This document shows positions 18,109 through 27,389 of a stretch of 64,000 nt of DNA, piece after piece (position 1 is the stretch's first letter; each line of letters begins with the position of its first letter). This DNA is from Aquiflexum lacus (GTDB lineage Bacteria; Bacteroidota; Bacteroidia; Cytophagales; Cyclobacteriaceae), in NCBI RefSeq assembly GCF_015476655.1, contig NZ_JABFHF010000031.1, positions 1 to 64,000 of the forward strand, in the 5' to 3' direction. A program made the translations under genes and the position numbers. The notes under the pieces were generated by a model. That model saw only the letters and a program-made list of their open reading frames with translations, made no database searches and was not told the DNA's origin.

Positions 18109-21100
18109 TTAGGTTTCAAAAGTATTTTCACCTTCACAACATCCATCATCATCGGTGCTCGCTATTGTTGCTATCGGTCGGACTTCGTTGTCTTCGCATT
18201 CGCAGTCATCTGTTTCAAGGACATTGATGTTATGATCCCCATAATTGCCCAATTTCCCTACTGATCCCAATATGGACACACCCGTACTGGCTACGGCTTC
18301 CTCTACTCTGATTTTACTATTAATTTCTCCGGTTACTGGATTTTTGATGATATGGTACATGTCAAAACAGGTGACATAATCCACATAAGGTCTCTTTTCA
18401 ATGAAATTCAAAATCACCGAAAAGTGGATTTTGCCTCCAAACTCAATTTCACTTTCTCCTTCAAATGCCCATGGGGAAAGGAAAGCTTTTAAATCATCCT
18501 CCAATTGCTTTCCATAAAACCCATTGTCAAAACCTTGCAGAAACTTCACATTTGTACTTACTTTTATTTCCTCATAGAGAGGGTTTACAACATGGAGTTC
18601 TACACAGGGTGAATTGATCTTTTTCAAAAAATCAGAAATCTCCATCAGTCTGATCAAACTTGTTTTAGGCCTTAGAGGATCAACGGCGTTTTTATTCATC
18701 ACATTGGAGACTATCACCGTAGTCACATGTAAAGGAGCTAATGCCGAATATTTACTGAGGTCTCCGGTATATTTGGTATGGTTGAGGGTTTTTACCTTGT
18801 ACACATCCGGGAATTCTTCCAAAACAAGATGTTCATAATCCCATCTTGTGACTGCCCTGTTTTTGTGCCTTAGTCTTTCGGAGATTCTCGTGTAGAACCT
18901 GCTTTTTTCCTCTTTTGCATTGCCGCCAAAAGAAGAGTAGGGTTGTTGCAGTTTGGAAATCCCGGGATCTCCTGTTTTGAGTTTTGAGATGGTTTCTGCC
19001 GAAAGGGCATTCTTATAATGCTCGGGGTCATTTTGATTGTCTGAAAAAACAGCTGAAACTGCCTGGGCGTATATCCCAATCAAATCCGAAATAGCATCGG
19101 AATCCCTTGCTACGGAAGCTTTTATCCAATGCAGGTTATCTGGTAACTTGGTGTTCTTATCAGTGGCATTCTTGGGAATTGCAAATTGGATGATTCCTGA
19201 CCGGAGCAGTCCGCTGGTTCCATCTGAGAGAATATTGAATTTGTCAAAAGGTACCCAGTTATTATTGGACAAATAGCTCCATTGGATAGGTAAAGGTTTT
19301 TTTTCAGGGTTGGCACTTCCCTCGGCCACTTTGAAAAGTACGGATAGATTCTGGCCTGGCGAAAAATCTGAAATTCCGAGGAATAGATTACCTTCATTTG
19401 GATATTGGGGGAAGAGATATGCTTCTTGGATTTCTCTTTTGGAAAGTCCAAATGCCTCAATATGGAAAAACTGTTCGGACCCAGATTCCGAACTCATCAA
19501 ATCCACTGAGGATTCATAATCCAGTGAAACCGATTTTAATTCTGGGGTGTAAGGTTCTTTAGGGAAGTTGATATTAGCTACAACTGCTTCAGGTTTCGCT
19601 GCTTCGATAGCCGCTTTGGTATAAGCAAGCGGAAAATTCCTATGGCCAAAATCGGAGCCTGAAAGGGTCAATCTTATAAAACCATTTCTGCTATCGGGAT
19701 TCCACGATACAAATTCTTCCAAATTCCAATCTCTTTTGTAGGGAGAAAAATCAACCCCATTAAGGCTGATGGAATGACTGTCCAATAGATTATTTGTACC
19801 AGAAACGCTTGAAAATATCTCCTCATCTGAAACCAAGGAAGACCATGATTTTTTATTCAGGATATCGATATTGACTGTGAAATCATCATTGTTTCTGTTT
19901 TGAGGGCTTCCTTCCGGAGTATAATGTTCATAATGGTCGTCGAAACTTTCCGGAAGTCCATGCCAGGTCAAATGAAGTTGGAGGTCATCGAGTTGTTTAC
20001 TGAAAACCTCTTGACTGCCGATATAAAGGCTGGAACCTATGGAGGGCCGGTTTCCAAAAGGCAGGATATTTTTCCCTATAGGAAGGGTTGCATTGTCATT
20101 TTGTAAAACAAGTTGTTTTAGCTCTCTTACATAGACATTTAGATCAGCACTTTTGATCTTAAGTTGGCTCAATGCGGGATAATAGGATTGGTCAAGACCT
20201 TTCACAAAGTTTACTTTCATGATAGGATGAGCGGTCTCAAATCTTTCCTCCAACACTTCTCGATCGTACCCGACAATAGGTTCTTGTTCCCGGTTGATTT
20301 TTACTCTGATCACCAACTCAATGGATCCGTCAGGTTTCTCGCTGAAGTATGCGTAAGGGTTTCTTCCAAAAGTATATATCAGGTCATTGATTTTGTCAAC
20401 GCCCACACCTCTGACAGCCCTGACTTGTCCAATATTGGTGAAGCTTGAAATTTCCTCTCTCCTTCTCAAGATGTTTTTTGCAGTGATTTCACCTATTTCA
20501 TACCCTTGGGGACTGGCACTGAAACCGGTTCGGGGATCATCATAAACGGGTCCCCTCCCGGGGTAACGACCTACGATATCTTCCCAGGAACTAATATGGT
20601 TGAGAAAATGAAGCACCCTCGATTCCAAAATGTCCATGTCTTCTTCTTCCTCCCAATGCATGGCTTTGATCCAAGAGTCTTCTCCGCTGAATTCTACCTC
20701 AAACACCCTGTAAATCGGTATTCTGAATATTTCATCAATATGGATCGTATTGGGTCTTTCGAAATTGATTTTCAGTGTTATTTCTCTTCTCCCTTCTTTC
20801 AGCAACAATATTGGTGAGGCAATGGCAAAACCAATGTTGGCCTCTTCTCTGTCAGCAGCGGGATGGTTTGAAGAGGTCTGTCCGAATGTTTTCCATTTCT
20901 TTTCCAAATCCTCCAATTCTGCACCAAGTCCATCTTCTGAGTTTGCTATGGGAGAAGCATATAATCTTCCTTCTAAATCCCTGTATAAGGCTTTTATTTT
21001 ACCAATTTTGGCTTTGTTCGCCACAAGATCCCTTTTCAAAAGGTATGACCTGTCTTTTCCAAGATCATCTTTTCCCGCTTTGAGAGCAGTTCCCTTTTTC

Positions 21101-21531
21101 ACCAAGTGTTGGTAGACATGTTTGGCCAGTTCAAAAATGATATATACCTGGTCGGGGACAGGATCTTTTTCCTGAAGCTTCAAAACTTCCCGGTAGTAGA
21201 AGTCCAAATGTCTTTGCGTGATTTTGTTCAGTTCCTGCTGTTGGATTCTGAACAACCTTAGAAATGCCATCCAAAGTGCAAAGTGTGGTTCGGTATATCC
21301 TTCCTCGTCAATCTTTTGTTCGAAGAAACTGACCCAATCTCCATTTTTCAGGTTTTCCCTGTTAAAAAAACTAATCTCTTCTGAATATGCCAAGGCAAAA
21401 CGTTGCAAGTCTTCGATTTTTCTTTCGTCGACTTGGACATAGGAAGGAATCAAAGATTCCAGTCTGCGTTGTTGGCGACTGGTTCCTTCACCTGTTGGGA
21501 ATGGATTGCTATGACAGTTTCCTTCACTCAT
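18109..21531 (-). CDS. Large baseplate J-like protein (Afp11-like)
   Basis: The 1140-residue protein has the features of the Afp11/Pvc11 and T4 gp6-type wedge family: an N-terminal helical part (RFALAYSEEISFFN and FALWMAFLRLFRIQQ) and a C-terminal Baseplate_J-like block (YTRISERLRHKNRAVTRWDY, then EFPDVYKVKTLNHTKYTGD). With the 1392-residue neighbour it should build the baseplate wedges that trigger sheath contraction. It ends with an acidic Cys-rich tail (DDCECEDNE and DDDGCCEGEN), which is unusual for a cytoplasmic structural protein and could bind metal or stay exposed. It overlaps the gp25 gene by 4 bases (ATGA). Confidence 0.87.
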   Translation of the reverse strand: MSEGNCHSNPFPTGEGTSRQQRRLESLIPSYVQVDERKIEDLQRFALAYSEEISFFNRENLKNGDWVSFFEQKIDEEGYTEPHFALWMAFLRLFRIQQQELNKITQRHLDFYYREVLKLQEKDPVPDQVYIIFELAKHVYQHLVKKGTALKAGKDDLGKDRSYLLKRDLVANKAKIGKIKALYRDLEGRLYASPIANSEDGLGAELEDLEKKWKTFGQTSSNHPAADREEANIGFAIASPILLLKEGRREITLKINFERPNTIHIDEIFRIPIYRVFEVEFSGEDSWIKAMHWEEEEDMDILESRVLHFLNHISSWEDIVGRYPGRGPVYDDPRTGFSASPQGYEIGEITAKNILRRREEISSFTNIGQVRAVRGVGVDKINDLIYTFGRNPYAYFSEKPDGSIELVIRVKINREQEPIVGYDREVLEERFETAHPIMKVNFVKGLDQSYYPALSQLKIKSADLNVYVRELKQLVLQNDNATLPIGKNILPFGNRPSIGSSLYIGSQEVFSKQLDDLQLHLTWHGLPESFDDHYEHYTPEGSPQNRNNDDFTVNIDILNKKSWSSLVSDEEIFSSVSGTNNLLDSHSISLNGVDFSPYKRDWNLEEFVSWNPDSRNGFIRLTLSGSDFGHRNFPLAYTKAAIEAAKPEAVVANINFPKEPYTPELKSVSLDYESSVDLMSSESGSEQFFHIEAFGLSKREIQEAYLFPQYPNEGNLFLGISDFSPGQNLSVLFKVAEGSANPEKKPLPIQWSYLSNNNWVPFDKFNILSDGTSGLLRSGIIQFAIPKNATDKNTKLPDNLHWIKASVARDSDAISDLIGIYAQAVSAVFSDNQNDPEHYKNALSAETISKLKTGDPGISKLQQPYSSFGGNAKEEKSRFYTRISERLRHKNRAVTRWDYEHLVLEEFPDVYKVKTLNHTKYTGDLSKYSALAPLHVTTVIVSNVMNKNAVDPLRPKTSLIRLMEISDFLKKINSPCVELHVVNPLYEEIKVSTNVKFLQGFDNGFYGKQLEDDLKAFLSPWAFEGESEIEFGGKIHFSVILNFIEKRPYVDYVTCFDMYHIIKNPVTGEINSKIRVEEAVASTGVSILGSVGKLGNYGDHNINVLETDDCECEDNEVRPIATIASTDDDGCCEGENTFET

Positions 21532-21935
21532 AGGTTGGTTGCTTCATTTAAATAGAAAGGGAAAACTAAATTCCTTCTGTTATTGGTAGCAATGATATTA
21601 TAATCTACAGAGACCTCGATTTTGCCTTCTTTCGGAAGTGGCCTCATGTCAATCTCATCTACTTTGACTCTTGGTTCATGGAATAAAATGGCCCGTTTAA
21701 TCCTGTTGATGATGATGCTTGCGGTGGTCACATTGATGGATTCAAAAAGGAGGTTTTCCATATTGGCACCATATTCGGGCAGCATGACTCTTTCCCTCAC
21801 ACTGGTATTGAGGAGGATGATAAGGCTTTGTCGGATATCCTCTTCCTCAGCGGCCAAGGCTACATTATTTGCTCCTTTGTCAAAACTTACCGGAAATGCC
21901 CAGCCTCTTCCCAAAAATGATTTTTCATCAGCCAT
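21528..21935 (-). CDS. gp25/GpW-like baseplate wedge protein (Afp9-like)
   Basis: The 135 residues fit the GPW/gp25 family: LGRGWAFPVSFD at the N-terminus, DIRQSLIILLNTSVRERVML and PEYGANMENLLFE in the middle. Gp25-like proteins sit at the inner baseplate and nucleate the first sheath ring. The length is normal for the family. It lies between the PAAR tip gene (2 bases upstream) and the Afp11-like gene (4-base overlap). Confidence 0.93.
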   Translation of the reverse strand: MADEKSFLGRGWAFPVSFDKGANNVALAAEEEDIRQSLIILLNTSVRERVMLPEYGANMENLLFESINVTTASIIINRIKRAILFHEPRVKVDEIDMRPLPKEGKIEVSVDYNIIATNNRRNLVFPFYLNEATNL

Positions 21936-21937
21936 GA

Positions 21938-22228
21938 TTATCCTATTAATACCGTAAATTCTCCCAATATGATGCTACCTCCATGGGCGGTAGAATCCCC
22001 CATTCGGGCTGCAGGCATTCCTCCAATCAACACCGTGGCGGATCCTGCTATAATACTGTCAGGTGGACCTGTACAGGTAGCCATGTCGCCTACTCTTGCA
22101 GCAGGCATTCCCCCTATCAGTACTGTAGGTTCTCCCGGTGGAAGTATTGGCCCGCCTACGTGAGGCACTGTCCCTGTGACCATAGGGCAAATATGCATAT
22201 CGTTGATTCTTGCTGCCGGTTGTCCCAT
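21938..22228 (-). CDS. PAAR-domain spike tip protein (Afp10-like)
   Basis: The 96-residue protein is made of PAAR repeats: QPAARINDMHICP, then two copies of TVLIGGMPAAR followed by GD. PAAR proteins form the sharp cone that caps the VgrG-like spike and coordinate zinc with His and Cys; candidate ligands are His12, Cys14 and His81 (STAHGG), with Cys53 possibly contributing. There is no C-terminal toxin extension, so it is a plain tip. It is 5 bases downstream of the spike gene. Confidence 0.95.
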   Translation of the reverse strand: MGQPAARINDMHICPMVTGTVPHVGGPILPPGEPTVLIGGMPAARVGDMATCTGPPDSIIAGSATVLIGGMPAARMGDSTAHGGSIILGEFTVLIG

Positions 22229-22233
22229 AATTG

Positions 22234-24000
22234 TTAATTGATTTGAACCAATGAACCTTTGACCACTGTCATCGCACTGGATGAAAGCTCAGCCCCTCCT
22301 CCTCCTTCGCCTTTGAATTCAGCGTCTGCTTTTGCGCTGACATTCATTCCTTCTATTTTGATGTCGCCACTTGCCTTTAGGATGATGTCCTTTGCACTTT
22401 CCAAGCTGATACCATCCGAATTCAGTGTGATCTTATTGCCATTTTCATCTTCAATTGATACACCTCCCTTTTCTTCAGAAATGATGATTTTATTTTCACT
22501 TTCAGTTTCAAGCGTGATGCTTTTCACTTCATCATCAAAGACCAATTTGGATTTGCCTTTGGTGAAAATACCTTTTTGGAAATTATCATCTTGGGGTTCT
22601 AAGGGAGTAGGTTTTGAGCTGCTGTGCATCTTCCCGAGGATGACAGGATCACGGGGGTCTTCATTAAAAAAACCCACGATTACCTCATCTCCTACTTCGG
22701 GGTAAAAAAATGTTCCCCTTTCTCCCTCCCCGGCATCAAGTGTGGACAATCTTGCCCATATTCCTTCTTCGTCCAGGCTGATAAGGGGTATTTTTACTTT
22801 TACCCGACCTTCACCATCCGGATCATCCTGAATGGTGGTGACAATGCCCTGATGCAGACCCCGAATAGGTGCCACCAATCCTGAAGCAGGAATATCAAGC
22901 ACATCATCATATTGCTCGAATAGCGTTTTTTGTGACAATCCTATATCCAGGTAAGTATACCATTTGATTTCTGTGGACATTTCGTGGTATACGCCGGACA
23001 CATAGCACTTGCCATTGAACCTTGTGCCAAAACCGCCAAGATTGATCAAACTGCCCGGCTTGATGTCCGCAAAACCTATGATTTTTAATCTTCCCTGTAT
23101 TTTTGAAAGCCTGCTTCTCAGCAATTTTGCGTCTGACCAGTTTTGTAATTCATCATCTGTAATGTGGCCTGTGTGCTGAAGTGGGAAACCGGCCAACCCG
23201 ATCACATCTGCCAAGTCCCGTCCTGAAATATTTCCCGGCTCTTCAAATCCCGGCTCTTCGGATTCTTTTTCGTTGACTTCCTGATTGATGAAATTCCAGG
23301 TTTTACCGGTCACATTTGAGAATTGATCCCTCGCATCAATTTGCCCGTCAAATTCCAGGACATTGTCACCAAATACCAGATTAAGCTGTGATTCTATGCT
23401 AAAATCAGGTTTTTTCACTGTGATTTTCCCATCATCATTGAATACCAACATTCCGTTGACTTCAGCCCTGGAAACCAAAAAATCCCAATCTGAAATAAAA
23501 TATTGAACCATCTCAGCATGGTTGGTATTGGTTCCCTCCACCTCAGCATCTATTCCATAGCTGCCGATAAGTTCTTCGATAATGTCCGAATCGGTGGTCT
23601 CAAAAAAGTATTTGTTCTTTCGGCCAACTGTCATTTTGATGGCTTTGTCCTTTAGTTCCAACACTAATTTGGAAGCTTGATCAGCTTTATATTCCAAACC
23701 GTGCCTGATGATTATTCCTTTAAAAATGGTATCCTCCAGATTGTTATAGCCAGCCTTTATTTCTATTTCCTTACCTGGCAAAAACATGTTCCCGCTACTG
23801 AGGAAAAAGTCTTCTTCTGCCAGGTCACCATCATGGATGACCAATCTGGCCGAACTGATTTTATTGATGTTTTTGGTCACTGCCACCAAGCTTACCCCTA
23901 TGGAATCAGGCAATTGTTCGCCTTCGGAAAAAATCTTGAAGGTAGCCAAAGTAGGATTTGACTGGGTGGGAATGGTGCGACTGACAGGTACTATAGGCAT
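22234..24000 (-). CDS. VgrG/gp27-gp5-like spike protein (Afp8-like)
   Basis: The 588 residues contain a gp27-like hub region (about 1-360), an OB-fold gp5 domain with GRVKVKIPL, ARLSTLDAG, GTFFYPEVGDEVIVGFF and DPVILGKMHS (about 375-470), and a C-terminal beta-helix region of short repeats such as ENKIIISEE and GNKITLNSDGISLES. It forms the trimeric spike that punctures the target and carries the PAAR tip. No lysozyme insert or toxin extension is visible. A Glu/Pro-rich loop (NEKESEEPGFEEPG) lies near residue 245. Confidence 0.92.
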   Translation of the reverse strand: MPIVPVSRTIPTQSNPTLATFKIFSEGEQLPDSIGVSLVAVTKNINKISSARLVIHDGDLAEEDFFLSSGNMFLPGKEIEIKAGYNNLEDTIFKGIIIRHGLEYKADQASKLVLELKDKAIKMTVGRKNKYFFETTDSDIIEELIGSYGIDAEVEGTNTNHAEMVQYFISDWDFLVSRAEVNGMLVFNDDGKITVKKPDFSIESQLNLVFGDNVLEFDGQIDARDQFSNVTGKTWNFINQEVNEKESEEPGFEEPGNISGRDLADVIGLAGFPLQHTGHITDDELQNWSDAKLLRSRLSKIQGRLKIIGFADIKPGSLINLGGFGTRFNGKCYVSGVYHEMSTEIKWYTYLDIGLSQKTLFEQYDDVLDIPASGLVAPIRGLHQGIVTTIQDDPDGEGRVKVKIPLISLDEEGIWARLSTLDAGEGERGTFFYPEVGDEVIVGFFNEDPRDPVILGKMHSSSKPTPLEPQDDNFQKGIFTKGKSKLVFDDEVKSITLETESENKIIISEEKGGVSIEDENGNKITLNSDGISLESAKDIILKASGDIKIEGMNVSAKADAEFKGEGGGGAELSSSAMTVVKGSLVQIN

Positions 24001-24006
24001 CGTGTT

Positions 24007-24798
24007 TTATTTTTTAATAGGAGGGAAAATCAATTCCTGTCCCTGTTCCAGATTTCTGAAGTTTTTCAATAGATTGACTCTGGCGATTTCCATGTATAAT
24101 CCGGGCTTGCCATATATCCGTTGACACATAATCGGAAGTGTATCGCCTGCCATTACGGTTCTTTTGTGAGTCATGTCAGGAGAGTTTTTGGCTGCTTCAG
24201 CAGCCTGTTCCTGCCGGGAAAGTGTCTGATCAAAGTTTGCCGAAATGGTCGCCCTGATGGGCAGTCCTGCGGAATTGAAGAGTTTGTAATTAATAGTGCA
24301 ATCTGCCAATACTCCCCTGAATTCGTAGGCACCCCAATTGATTTGAAGATAGTTGGGTTTGTGGGTTTCAGATTGGATGTTTTGGGTAACATGAAGAAAC
24401 CGCTTTATGGCCCTGTCTACATGTCTATCTTCTTTGATCAGCGCATAAGCTGAGGTTTTGTTGTTGCTGATTGAATCTCTGTTGATGCCGTTGTTCGCTC
24501 CCAGGTAGTCGAGGTTGACATCACCAGGTACATCATCTCCCGGAGGAGATGCAAGGCTGGCATCAAATAGAAATTCAAATGCAACCGCATCGGATTCTAT
24601 AGTTCTGAATTGATATTGTTTGCCATCTACTAGCCCAGTTTCAGGAATCCATTTGGATTTGAATTGCTGGCTGAATGTGGTTGGATTGTACATAACCACA
24701 TAGGTTTCCGTGGAAACCTCGTAGGTATCATCTGTGAAAGCTGTTATTTTCAGCTTTTCAAGACCTCCCATTGGAGAAAACAAATCTTTCAGTGCCAT
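24007..24798 (-). CDS. LysM-containing baseplate/tube-initiator protein (Afp7-like)
   Basis: The 263 residues begin with ITAFTDDTYEVS and YVVMYNPTTFSQQ, typical of the Afp7/Pvc7 family (phage gp53-like). A single LysM domain occupies about 208-262 (TVMAGDTLPIMCQRIYGKP, ending GQELIFPPIKK). These proteins bridge the hub and tube initiator; the LysM is structural and not evidence of cell-wall binding. The gene is 6 bases upstream of the spike gene and 3 bases after the DUF5908 gene. Confidence 0.9.
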   Translation of the reverse strand: MALKDLFSPMGGLEKLKITAFTDDTYEVSTETYVVMYNPTTFSQQFKSKWIPETGLVDGKQYQFRTIESDAVAFEFLFDASLASPPGDDVPGDVNLDYLGANNGINRDSISNNKTSAYALIKEDRHVDRAIKRFLHVTQNIQSETHKPNYLQINWGAYEFRGVLADCTINYKLFNSAGLPIRATISANFDQTLSRQEQAAEAAKNSPDMTHKRTVMAGDTLPIMCQRIYGKPGLYMEIARVNLLKNFRNLEQGQELIFPPIKK

Positions 24799-24801
24799 CT
24801 T

Positions 24802-24957
24802 TTACCTTTCATTTTTATCCTTGATCAATTTGGCCAATGCATTTAGGCCTTCGATCAAGGCATTTTCTGTAGCATTTTTCTTACTGCTTCCTTTGCTGTT
24901 TTCATTGGCAGAGGTGACAGTAGTTCGGACAATCAATTCTTTGATGATAATTGGCAT
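24802..24957 (-). CDS. DUF5908 small eCIS protein (Afp6 position)
   Basis: Starting at the ATG at 24957 this is a 51-residue protein that opens MPIIIKELIVRTTV, the signature of the DUF5908 family found in Bacteroidota eCIS loci. A longer frame starting at 25011 exists but would overlap the tube gene, and its first 18 residues do not look like family sequence. The rest is Ser/Lys rich with a helical end (LIEGLNALAKLIKD). The role is not established; its place between tube and LysM genes suggests a small structural part or assembly factor. Confidence 0.8.
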   Translation of the reverse strand: MPIIIKELIVRTTVTSANENSKGSSKKNATENALIEGLNALAKLIKDKNER

Positions 24958-24964
24958 ATTGAAT

Positions 24965-25432
24965 TTAGATAAGGCCTGAAGGGTCAATCCGTCTATAGTA
25001 TTGGTATGCAAACTCTATGTTTTCGATTACCAGGTTATTTTCCTGGGCATTGAATGCGCCAATGGACCATTTGACCGGCCAGGCATGTACAAAGTTCCAG
25101 GCCTGTAGCGGAAGATGTTCGGGATTCAACAGTACAACCGTAATATTTTCAGTGCCAAACTGAAATCCTTCCACTGATTCTTTGAACCATTTTGCCATTT
25201 GGGATCCTATCAACAAACCTCGTTTAAGCGTGAGGTTGGGATAACTGACAGGATTTGGTAGCTTGTGTTTGAACCTGTTTTCTCCTCCCTCGGAATATTC
25301 TTCTATGCCAAATTCGACATCCAAACCTGAAACTTCCTGAAACCCTACATCAGGAATTCCCGGATAGGTGAAATTTAAATTCTCAAATCTCACAAGAAAG
25401 TGAAAGCCGGTTGGCGGGTGGAACATTGCCAT
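24965..25432 (-). CDS. Tube protein, minor/baseplate-proximal (T4 gp19-like, Afp5-like)
   Basis: The 155 residues belong to the T4-like tail tube family: GFHFLVRFENLNF, FQEVSGLDVEFGIEEYSEG, NLTLKRGLL, then LLNPEHLPLQAWNFVHAWPV. It differs from the neighbouring 144-residue paralogue, mainly by a longer loop after GIPDVG. In AFP/PVC systems the second tube-like gene supplies the first ring that joins the hub to the main tube, and the same role is likely. It is 11 bases downstream of the main tube gene. Confidence 0.9.
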   Translation of the reverse strand: MAMFHPPTGFHFLVRFENLNFTYPGIPDVGFQEVSGLDVEFGIEEYSEGGENRFKHKLPNPVSYPNLTLKRGLLIGSQMAKWFKESVEGFQFGTENITVVLLNPEHLPLQAWNFVHAWPVKWSIGAFNAQENNLVIENIEFAYQYYRRIDPSGLI

Positions 25433-25443
25433 GAAATCAGGGA

Positions 25444-25878
25444 TTAGGTAGTTTCTATGCTTAATCCTTCATGACAAAGTTCAACTGTCTCTATGGCAAC
25501 TTCATTGCCGGTCGAATTGAGGGAAGGCCCTTCAACCTTGCATGGCCATGCGCTTTTTACTTTCCAGACCATAACAGGTTCATGTTCTTCATTCAGCAGA
25601 CTAATGGTGATATCTCTTCTTTCGATATTGTTCATTTTGACAGTATTGAGCCACTGAAAAAACTCATTGTCTGCACGAAAGACGCCTCTTTTGAGTGTGA
25701 TATTGGAATATTGTGGGATACCGGGCATTTTGGAGACCTGGTATTCCAGACTGCTGCCTTCTCTGTAATCTATAGCCTGAATTTCAATTGATAGACCGGA
25801 GACTTCTGTAAAGCCGATTCTGGTTCCACCCCATTCTACCTGGAAGTGAAAGACCGATATTGGATATGCGATTGCCAT
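25444..25878 (-). CDS. Major inner tube protein (T4 gp19-like, Afp1-like)
   Basis: This is a 144-residue phage tail-tube family protein with FHFQVEWGGTRIGFTEVSGL, YREGSSLEYQVSKMPGIPQY and SNITLKRGVF, ending in an AWPCKVEGPSLNSTGNEVAI strand. It should stack as hexameric rings to build the rigid inner tube, whose lumen can carry cargo. It directly follows the sheath genes with a 42-base gap, the usual order in this class of system. Confidence 0.93.
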   Translation of the reverse strand: MAIAYPISVFHFQVEWGGTRIGFTEVSGLSIEIQAIDYREGSSLEYQVSKMPGIPQYSNITLKRGVFRADNEFFQWLNTVKMNNIERRDITISLLNEEHEPVMVWKVKSAWPCKVEGPSLNSTGNEVAIETVELCHEGLSIETT

Positions 25879-25920
25879 GGTTTTGGTTTTTTAAATTATT
25901 GTTTTTATAACATAAATAAA

Positions 25921-27363
25921 TTAGGATTCCTGAAGCTTATGGGAGAATTTGAGGATGATGAATTCGGCAGGCCTAACCGCGGCAATTCCAATTTCAACAA
26001 TTAATCTACCCTCCAGTATATCAATGGGCGACATGGTGACACCAAGCCCTACATTGACAAAGAATGCATCGTCAGGCTTGGCACCTGCAAGTGCTCCATC
26101 CCTCCAAAGTCCCGTGAGAAAATTCTCTATCATCGTTTTGACCCTAAGCCATGTATTGGCATCATTGGGTTCGAAGACGACAAATTCTGTTGCTTTTTTG
26201 ATGGATTCCTCAATAAAAATGAACAGCCTGCGCACCGGCACATATCTCCATTCATTGTCATTTCCTGCTAGGGTTCTTGCCCCCCAGATGAGCGTTCCTT
26301 TGCCTGTAAAGGTCCTGATTACATTGATGGACTTTCCGGAGGATGGGTCGACGTTTAGGTTAGCCTGTTCTTCATGGCTGATTTTAAAGACCGGACCAAT
26401 AATACCTCTTATATCTACATTTGCAGGAGCTTTCCACACGCCCCTTTGACTATCAACTCTGGCAAAAACACCAGCAACAGCTCCGGAAGGAGGAACATCA
26501 ATATATATTTTTCTTATTTCGGCATGGATAGTGCGGAATAAGGAAGGATTGGAAGATTCCAAAGAATTTAGGGCAGGTGTACTGTCCGCGGGTAGCCCTG
26601 TCGGGGTCCCCGAACCAATATAGTTAATAGAGATATTGACTTGTATGGTTGGATCAAACCCATAATTCAAGGCGCTTTTTAGATCAGGGTAATATACTGC
26701 CCCATACTTCAGATCACTCATGCCTATCCCTGTATTTCGAAAGTCATCTGCATCCTCAAAGGGATCACCGGATGCACCTTTCAGATCCATAATGACAAAT
26801 CGATCCTTTAATTTTTCACACTGTGCCAGCGCAGCATTATAGACTCCTGCATATACATCCATATCCATATAATCCGGAAACACGATAAGCGTAGGTTCAT
26901 CTACTTTTTCCAGGATTGATAGACCCCCAAGAAGGTTTGCCGGAGGTGCATCAGAACCTGGTGCCACGGGATTTGAATAAGTACCAACTGATATGATATA
27001 ACAAGGACCGCCCCCGTTGGCAAAGAACAACCGCATACTGTAGTACATTTTGTATTCCGAAATGGCAGTAGGGTGGGAAACGGTAACTTTCCGATCAATC
27101 ATGACAGCCGGTTGGGTATCTTGCCCATCATAGGTATCTTCAACTTCAATGATGATGGATTCATTGTTCGGACCACCATAATAACTCTCATATTCGAGCA
27201 TGGAACTGATTCGGGTGGGAACCAAATTCAGGGATTCACCTTCTTTCTCAGCGATGGCTGTATATCCAATAAATGCCGGGATGGCAGTCTCCACTGCGGC
27301 TATTGATGCAGGGAGAGTGGATATCTCTCTGATATATACACCTGGGGTTTTATAGTTTGACAT
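25921..27363 (-). CDS. Contractile sheath protein (short paralogue)
   Basis: The 480-residue sheath family protein starts YKTPGVYIREISTLPASIAA, ends with AAVRPAEFIILKFSHKLQES, and has the conserved block RQ/SQRGVWKAPANVDIRGI and the LIWGARTLAGND strand. It polymerises around the tube and contracts to drive it. It shares both ends almost residue for residue with the longer sheath gene upstream, so the two arose by tandem duplication. It lacks the long internal insertion of the other copy. Confidence 0.95.
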   Translation of the reverse strand: MSNYKTPGVYIREISTLPASIAAVETAIPAFIGYTAIAEKEGESLNLVPTRISSMLEYESYYGGPNNESIIIEVEDTYDGQDTQPAVMIDRKVTVSHPTAISEYKMYYSMRLFFANGGGPCYIISVGTYSNPVAPGSDAPPANLLGGLSILEKVDEPTLIVFPDYMDMDVYAGVYNAALAQCEKLKDRFVIMDLKGASGDPFEDADDFRNTGIGMSDLKYGAVYYPDLKSALNYGFDPTIQVNISINYIGSGTPTGLPADSTPALNSLESSNPSLFRTIHAEIRKIYIDVPPSGAVAGVFARVDSQRGVWKAPANVDIRGIIGPVFKISHEEQANLNVDPSSGKSINVIRTFTGKGTLIWGARTLAGNDNEWRYVPVRRLFIFIEESIKKATEFVVFEPNDANTWLRVKTMIENFLTGLWRDGALAGAKPDDAFFVNVGLGVTMSPIDILEGRLIVEIGIAAVRPAEFIILKFSHKLQES

Positions 27364-27389
27364 GGTTGTATTTTTTTGTTGATTATTGT

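Noticed and set aside
24958-25011. 18-residue N-terminal extension of the DUF5908 gene
   Set aside because: It overlaps the tube gene and the family N-terminus begins at the internal ATG at 24957.
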